Positions 5,981-9,521 of a DNA stretch of 9,521 nucleotides are shown piece by piece. The translations under genes were made by a program, and so were the position numbers. Origin of the DNA: Chlorobiaceae bacterium (GTDB taxonomy: Bacteria; Bacteroidota; Chlorobiia; Chlorobiales; Chlorobiaceae); assembly GCA_013336025.1 (NCBI GenBank), contig JAAXUM010000041.1, positions 1 to 9,521 on the forward strand, written 5' to 3'. How positions within the stretch are numbered: position 1 is the stretch's first letter; every line of letters begins with the position of its first letter. Below the pieces are notes generated by a model. That model made no database searches and was not told the origin of the DNA. It was given only the letters and a program-made list of their open reading frames with translations.

Positions 5981-8110
5981 ATGCAGTATGAACCTGAACA
6001 AAACGGAATTGCTGTTGAACCGCCGGATCTTCACCACACGGCTTATTATGTCAATCGTGAACTGAGCTGGATCGATTTTAACCAGCGAGTTCTGGAGGAG
6101 GCTCTCGATCAGGATGCGCATCCACTTCTGGAACGGGTGAAATTTATTTCGATTTTCAGTTTGAATCTCGATGAATATTTCATGATTCGCGTTGCGGGCA
6201 TCGAAGACCAGTATGAAGCCGGCATTCAGGATAAAACAGTAGACGGCCTCACCCCTCTGGAGCAGCTTGAGCAGATCCGGACAAGAATTCTCCTGCAACT
6301 TCATCAGCGAAACAACTGTTTTTATAACGATCTCATTCCATCTCTTGCTGAAAGGGGCATTGAGTTTGTCCGTTTTGACGATCTCTCCCCGGAGCATCAG
6401 GGAGCACTCAAAACATATTTTCGCCAGGAGATTTATCCTGTGCTTACACCGCTTGCTTTTGATACAGGACACCCGTTTCCATTCATGTCAAACCTCTCGT
6501 TGAATCTTGCCATTGAGCTTGAAGACGAGGAAACCATGGCGGTCAAGTTTGCCAGGGTTAAGGTGCCGAGTATTCTGCCAAGACTGTTACAGCTCAACAC
6601 GATCGAGGACATGGTGTTTGATGATGACAAAATACGGTTCATATGGCTTGAAGACCTTATCGAGAACAATCTCGGGCAGTTGTTTCCGAAAATGAAGCTG
6701 AACCGGTCGCATCTGTTCAGGGTTATTCGCGATGCGGATATTGAAATTGAGGAAGATGAGGCGGGCGATCTGCTTGAAACGATCGAACAGGGTATCAGGT
6801 CGCGACGGTACGGAAAGGTTGTCCGTCTTGATATCTCGCCTGATATGCCTCAGCTCGTGAGAAATCTGCTTATGAAAAATCTTGATGTGACAACAAGAAA
6901 TGTTTATGAAATTGAAGGAGTTCTCGGTCTTGGCTGCCTTATTGATCTCCTGAAAATTGAACGACCAGATCTGAAGGATGAACCTTTTGTGCCTTTCAAC
7001 AGGGTAGAGGAGCAGTTTGGAGGAGATATCTACGGTGCCGTCAGAACAAAAGACCAGCTTCTCTATCATCCGTATGACTCTTTTCAGCCGGTTGTTGATT
7101 TTATCCGCCACGCTGCCGCTGATCCCGACGTGCTTTCCATCAAGATGACGCTCTACAGGGTCGGAAGCAAATCACCGATTGTCAAGGCTCTTATGCATGC
7201 TGTTGAACAGGGCAAGCAGGTTGCTGTGCTGGTGGAACTGAAGGCGAGATTTGATGAGGAAAATAATATCGGCTGGGCCAGAGCTCTTGAAGATGTGGGC
7301 GCCCATGTCGTGTATGGGTTGCCGGGGCTGAAAACTCACTCAAAAGTCGTGATGGTGGTTCGTCGCGAACAGTTAAAGCTCAAGAGATATCTGCATTTCG
7401 GCACGGGCAATTACAATCCGGCGACAGCAAAAATCTATACAGATTACAGCTTTTTTACTACAAGTGCATCGTTAGCCAATGATGTTTCAGAGTTGTTTAA
7501 CGTTCTGACGGGATACTCAAAACACAAGGAGTACCATCAACTTCTCGTTTCACCGGTCAATACAAGAAAAAAAATTATTGAAATGATCGAAAGAGAGGTA
7601 TCATTGCATCAGCGGGATGGAGGCGGACGGATTGTGATGAAAATGAATGCGCTTGTTGATGGAAGAACGATTCGAGCTCTTTACAAGGCATCTTCGGCAG
7701 GGGTGAAAATTGATCTGATTGTGCGGGGAATCTGCTGTCTGAAACCGGAAATTCCCGGAATAAGCGAGCATATCAGGGTGATCAGCGTTATAGGCCGTTT
7801 TCTTGAACACAGCAGGCTTTACTATTTCCACAATTCGGGACACGAGGAACTCTATCTCGGCAGCGCCGATATTATGCCGAGAAATCTCGACCACAGGGTC
7901 GAAACGCTTTTTCCGGTTGTCGACAAAAGTATTATCAGGATGGTGAAATCTGATTTTGAGTTGATCCTTCTTGATAATGTCAAGGCCTGGCAGATGCACG
8001 CCGACGGAACGTATTCGAAGGTTGAAAAACAACAGCCTGAAATCAATAGCCAGAAACTATTCCTTGAAAGGGCTTCGCAGAAAAAATCATCTTATCAATT
8101 CAAAGTGTAA
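5981..8110 (+). CDS. ppk: Polyphosphate kinase 1
   Basis: Polyphosphate kinase (PPK1), which reversibly transfers the ATP gamma-phosphate to long-chain inorganic polyphosphate for phosphate and energy storage and stress response. At 709 aa it is close to the usual 690-720 aa, and the four domains appear complete. The N-terminal domain starts with '[13 protein letters not shown]' (25-37) and carries '[12 protein letters not shown]' (60-71). The head domain includes '[16 protein letters not shown]' (153-168). The catalytic C1 domain has 'MTLYRV' (389-394), 'KARFDE' (421-426) and 'KTHSK' with His453, the position of the phosphorylated histidine. C2 has 'GRFLEHSR' with His610, then '[16 protein letters not shown]' (626-641). 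All key residues are present. It starts 6 nt after the cyclo-ligase stop and ends 7 nt before rpiB, so it is mid-operon. No exopolyphosphatase (ppx) gene is adjacent. Confidence 0.97.
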   Translation: MQYEPEQNGIAVEPPDLHHTAYYVNRELSWIDFNQRVLEEALDQDAHPLLERVKFISIFSLNLDEYFMIRVAGIEDQYEAGIQDKTVDGLTPLEQLEQIRTRILLQLHQRNNCFYNDLIPSLAERGIEFVRFDDLSPEHQGALKTYFRQEIYPVLTPLAFDTGHPFPFMSNLSLNLAIELEDEETMAVKFARVKVPSILPRLLQLNTIEDMVFDDDKIRFIWLEDLIENNLGQLFPKMKLNRSHLFRVIRDADIEIEEDEAGDLLETIEQGIRSRRYGKVVRLDISPDMPQLVRNLLMKNLDVTTRNVYEIEGVLGLGCLIDLLKIERPDLKDEPFVPFNRVEEQFGGDIYGAVRTKDQLLYHPYDSFQPVVDFIRHAAADPDVLSIKMTLYRVGSKSPIVKALMHAVEQGKQVAVLVELKARFDEENNIGWARALEDVGAHVVYGLPGLKTHSKVVMVVRREQLKLKRYLHFGTGNYNPATAKIYTDYSFFTTSASLANDVSELFNVLTGYSKHKEYHQLLVSPVNTRKKIIEMIEREVSLHQRDGGGRIVMKMNALVDGRTIRALYKASSAGVKIDLIVRGICCLKPEIPGISEHIRVISVIGRFLEHSRLYYFHNSGHEELYLGSADIMPRNLDHRVETLFPVVDKSIIRMVKSDFELILLDNVKAWQMHADGTYSKVEKQQPEINSQKLFLERASQKKSSYQFKV

Positions 8111-8117
8111 ACTCATT

Positions 8118-8564
8118 ATGAAAATAGCAGTCGGGAGCGATCATGCCGGTTTTGAAATGAAAAATTATGTTATCCAGTGGCTTAAGGAAAATAATCATGA
8201 GGTGGCCGATATGGGGCCTTTCAACGAAGATGCCGTTGATTATCCTGATTACGCGAGAAAGGTTGGCGAGAGCGTAGCTGAAGGCAGTTGCCAGGAGGGT
8301 GTTCTGTTATGCGGCACAGGAATAGGTGTTTCCATCTCTGCAAACAAAATAAAGGGCATCAGAGCCGCTCTTATCTGTAACCCGGAATTTGCAGCACTTG
8401 CACGGCAGCATAATAATGCAAATATTATCTGTTTCTCTGCACGCTTTACCGATCGTGAAACCATAGCAAAAAGCCTTCAAAACTGGTTTGCCGCCGAGTT
8501 TGAAGGAGGGCGGCATGAAAGGAGAGTAAACAAAATTGAACCATGCTGCTCAAAGAGTGTATAG
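8118..8564 (+). CDS. rpiB: Ribose-5-phosphate isomerase B
   Basis: Ribose-5-phosphate isomerase of the RpiB/LacAB family, interconverting ribose-5-phosphate and ribulose-5-phosphate in the pentose phosphate and, in autotrophs, CO2-fixing sugar pathways. It has 148 aa, a standard length. 'SDHAG' (7-11) carries Asp8 and His9, which bind the substrate. 'LLCGTGIGVSISANK' (63-77) includes the catalytic Cys65 and the GTG anion hole. 'RQHNNANI' (96-103) supplies His98, and the C-terminal 'EGGRHERRV' (129-137) gives the phosphate-binding arginines. The ATG at 8118 was chosen because the protein then begins exactly at the family N-terminus (MKIAVGSDHAG); the open frame upstream lies inside ppk. The gene starts 7 nt after ppk and overlaps the CBS-protein gene by 22 nt, so translation may be coupled. 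Confidence 0.96.
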   Translation: MKIAVGSDHAGFEMKNYVIQWLKENNHEVADMGPFNEDAVDYPDYARKVGESVAEGSCQEGVLLCGTGIGVSISANKIKGIRAALICNPEFAALARQHNNANIICFSARFTDRETIAKSLQNWFAAEFEGGRHERRVNKIEPCCSKSV

Positions 8565-9232
8565 AGGATTGCGTTGACAGAACGTATCCTTTTTTTTCCG
8601 ACGATGCGGTTGCATCGGATGCTCTTGCTTTGATGCAGGAGAAAGAAATTCAATGCGCGCCCGTCGTTTATGAAGGGCGTGTTGTTGCGGTTGTGACTCT
8701 TGCGGATTTTTTACAGTTACCGGCAACGAAAAAAAAGAGCGGCATCCTCCTGAAGGAACTGCAATTGAAAGCAGTCGGAAGTATAGATCCCGAGGAGCAT
8801 TTGTTTGATCTCTTTGAACGATTGCGAACTTCTCCCTATTCGATTCTTCCAGTATCGGATGAAGCAGGGCTGTATGTCGGTGTTGTTGCCGAAAGAACGG
8901 TGTCAGAAAAAATTTCCGGAATATTTCATCTCGGCCAGGAAGCTACGACCATTGAGCTTGATCTGCCTTCGCACAGTCTGAAGCTATCGGAAGTTATAGC
9001 CTCGCTTGAAAAAAGTGACGCTACACTTCTGAGTTTCGGTTCGTACTATACAAGCCCTGAGAAAGAACGGGTTGTTGTTACGTTCAGGGTGCAGACGCAT
9101 GATCAGTTTCGCCTTGTGAAAAATATGGAGAAATACGGTTATTCGATTCGTTTTTCCACGCCGCTCTCTTTGACGGAATATGACGAACTTCGGGAAAAAG
9201 CCCTTGAGTTTATACGTTATATGGATATGTGA
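8543..9232 (+). CDS. CBS-pair protein with ACT-like C-terminal domain
   Basis: A 229-aa soluble protein with two CBS motifs and an apparently ACT-like C-terminal third. CBS 1 covers about residues 11-60 ('DDAVASDALALMQEKEIQCAPVVY', then 'VVAVVTLADFL'). CBS 2 covers about 75-125 ('IDPEEHLFDLFERL', then 'YSILPVSDEAGLYVGVV'). Residues about 134-205 alternate strand-helix-strand and include 'VVVTFRVQT' and 'YGYSIRF', as in ACT domains. CBS pairs bind adenine nucleotides and ACT domains bind amino acids or other small ligands, so this is probably a ligand sensor; no output domain is visible and the target is unknown. The start is ATG 8543, since an in-frame stop lies just upstream. GGAGAG occurs about 18 nt before it, too far for an ideal SD, so coupling to rpiB by the 22-nt overlap is more likely. 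It is the last gene of the four-gene unit. Confidence 0.85.
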   Translation: MLLKECIEDCVDRTYPFFSDDAVASDALALMQEKEIQCAPVVYEGRVVAVVTLADFLQLPATKKKSGILLKELQLKAVGSIDPEEHLFDLFERLRTSPYSILPVSDEAGLYVGVVAERTVSEKISGIFHLGQEATTIELDLPSHSLKLSEVIASLEKSDATLLSFGSYYTSPEKERVVVTFRVQTHDQFRLVKNMEKYGYSIRFSTPLSLTEYDELREKALEFIRYMDM

Positions 9233-9270
9233 TAAAGGTGCTGCGGTCTGACCGGGGGTTGACCCTTTAC

Positions 9271-9287
9271 CTTCTTGCCTCAAGAAG
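9271..9287 (+). terminator. Short perfect hairpin after the CBS gene
   Basis: CTTCTTG and CAAGAAG are perfect 7-bp inverted repeats with a 3-nt loop (CCT), 38 nt after the CBS-gene stop. No T-run follows, so it is a weak candidate for the end of the cyclo-ligase-ppk-rpiB-CBS transcript. Confidence 0.3.
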
Positions 9288-9304
9288 AGCTTGAACGCTG
9301 TTAA

Positions 9305-9505
9305 TTACTTGTTATGATTAATGATTTTTCTTCCGCACAAAGATCGGATACGGCATTGTTTGCCAGGTTTTTCCATGGCATGATTAAAGAAGGCATTTGG
9401 CTGGCGCCTTCGCAATTTGAAGCAAACTTCCTCTCGTTTGCCCATACGGATGCAGATGTGGATTTTTTTCTCCATGCCTGCGAAACAGCATTGAAAAATC
9501 TGTAA
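9305..9505 (+). pseudogene. hemL: C-terminal remnant of glutamate-1-semialdehyde 2,1-aminomutase (hemL)
   Basis: The frame encodes roughly the last 60-65 residues of HemL, the PLP-dependent aminomutase that makes 5-aminolevulinate for tetrapyrroles. Diagnostic text is 'SDTALFARFFHGMIKEGI', then 'LAPSQFEANFLSFAHTDAD' and an 'ACETAL' helix, matching the recalled HemL C-terminus (RFFHxMLxxGVYLAPSxFEAxFxSxAHxxxD). Full HemL is about 430 aa with the PLP lysine near residue 265-270. None of that is here: an in-frame TAA at 9302-9304 closes the frame, and the 70 nt back to the CBS gene show no HemL sequence in any frame I read. The piece cannot be an active enzyme and is probably what is left after deletion or partial duplication. 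The remaining reading frame is undamaged, which suggests the event is recent. The match is from memory and was not computed. A new small-protein role is possible but unsupported. Confidence 0.7.
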
Positions 9506-9521
9506 AGCTGCAAATTGACAA

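Noticed and set aside
5309..6472. A 387-codon open frame on the - strand across the cyclo-ligase gene and the start of ppk
   Set aside because: It is antisense to two well-recognised enzymes, and its translation is rich in Arg, Ile, Asn and Lys with no domain or motif. Its length follows from codon bias of the opposite strand.
6587..7111. A 174-codon - strand frame inside ppk
   Set aside because: The ppk protein is fully conserved through this segment; the antisense translation shows no family features.
7601..8032. A 143-codon - strand frame inside the 3' part of ppk
   Set aside because: It is antisense to the PPK1 C2 domain with catalytic His610, and has no motif of its own.
9246..9266. 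Repeated GGTC/GACC words just after the CBS gene
   Set aside because: The arms are only 4 bp and can pair in several ways; there is no T-run or consistent hairpin.
1..9521. Search for CRISPR arrays, tRNA/rRNA genes, insertion sequences, toxin-antitoxin or defence genes
   Set aside because: No regularly spaced repeats, cloverleaf-like sequence, transposase motifs or defence domains were seen by reading either strand.

Overview
The window carries ordinary bacterial chromosomal genes: short intergenic gaps, mixed strands, moderate G+C, and few clear Shine-Dalgarno sequences. The mix of housekeeping genes (pyrC, ppk1, rpiB, 5-formyltetrahydrofolate cyclo-ligase) and the look of the proteins fit the Bacteroidota/Chlorobiota group. 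My best guess is a green sulfur bacterium (Chlorobiaceae). That is inferred from recalled protein families, including a hemL-like C-terminus that resembles Chlorobium. No photosynthesis gene or rRNA is present to prove it.

Layout: (1) Positions 1-707, + strand: the C-terminal two thirds of a BMP/PnrA-type substrate-binding lipoprotein, then a small hairpin. (2) 779-1774, + strand: an extended SDR (dihydroflavonol-reductase-like). It converges on (3) a class I SAM methyltransferase at 1803-2594 on the - strand, with a hairpin terminator between them that overlaps the methyltransferase stop codon. (4) 2683-2877, - strand: a 64-aa basic protein with one of the few good ribosome binding sites in the window. 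(5) A 178-bp gap with two dyads. (6) 3056-5152, - strand: a two-gene unit, a FAH-family acylpyruvase-like hydrolase followed by pyrC (dihydroorotase). (7) A 162-bp AT-rich divergent control region with a nested double inverted repeat over a candidate promoter. (8) 5315-9232, + strand: a tight four-gene unit of 5-formyl-THF cyclo-ligase, polyphosphate kinase 1, ribose-5-phosphate isomerase B and a CBS-CBS-ACT-like protein. Spacings are 6 nt, 7 nt and a 22-nt overlap. (9) 9305-9505, + strand: an orphan C-terminal piece of glutamate-1-semialdehyde aminomutase (HemL) without the rest of the enzyme.

The genes serve central metabolism: pyrimidine and folate one-carbon synthesis, pentose phosphates, polyphosphate storage, small-molecule uptake and regulation. 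I see no phage, CRISPR, IS element, toxin-antitoxin or defence system. The parts most worth a second look are the nested dyad in the divergent promoter region, the hemL remnant, and the small basic protein, which may be related to DUF4295.
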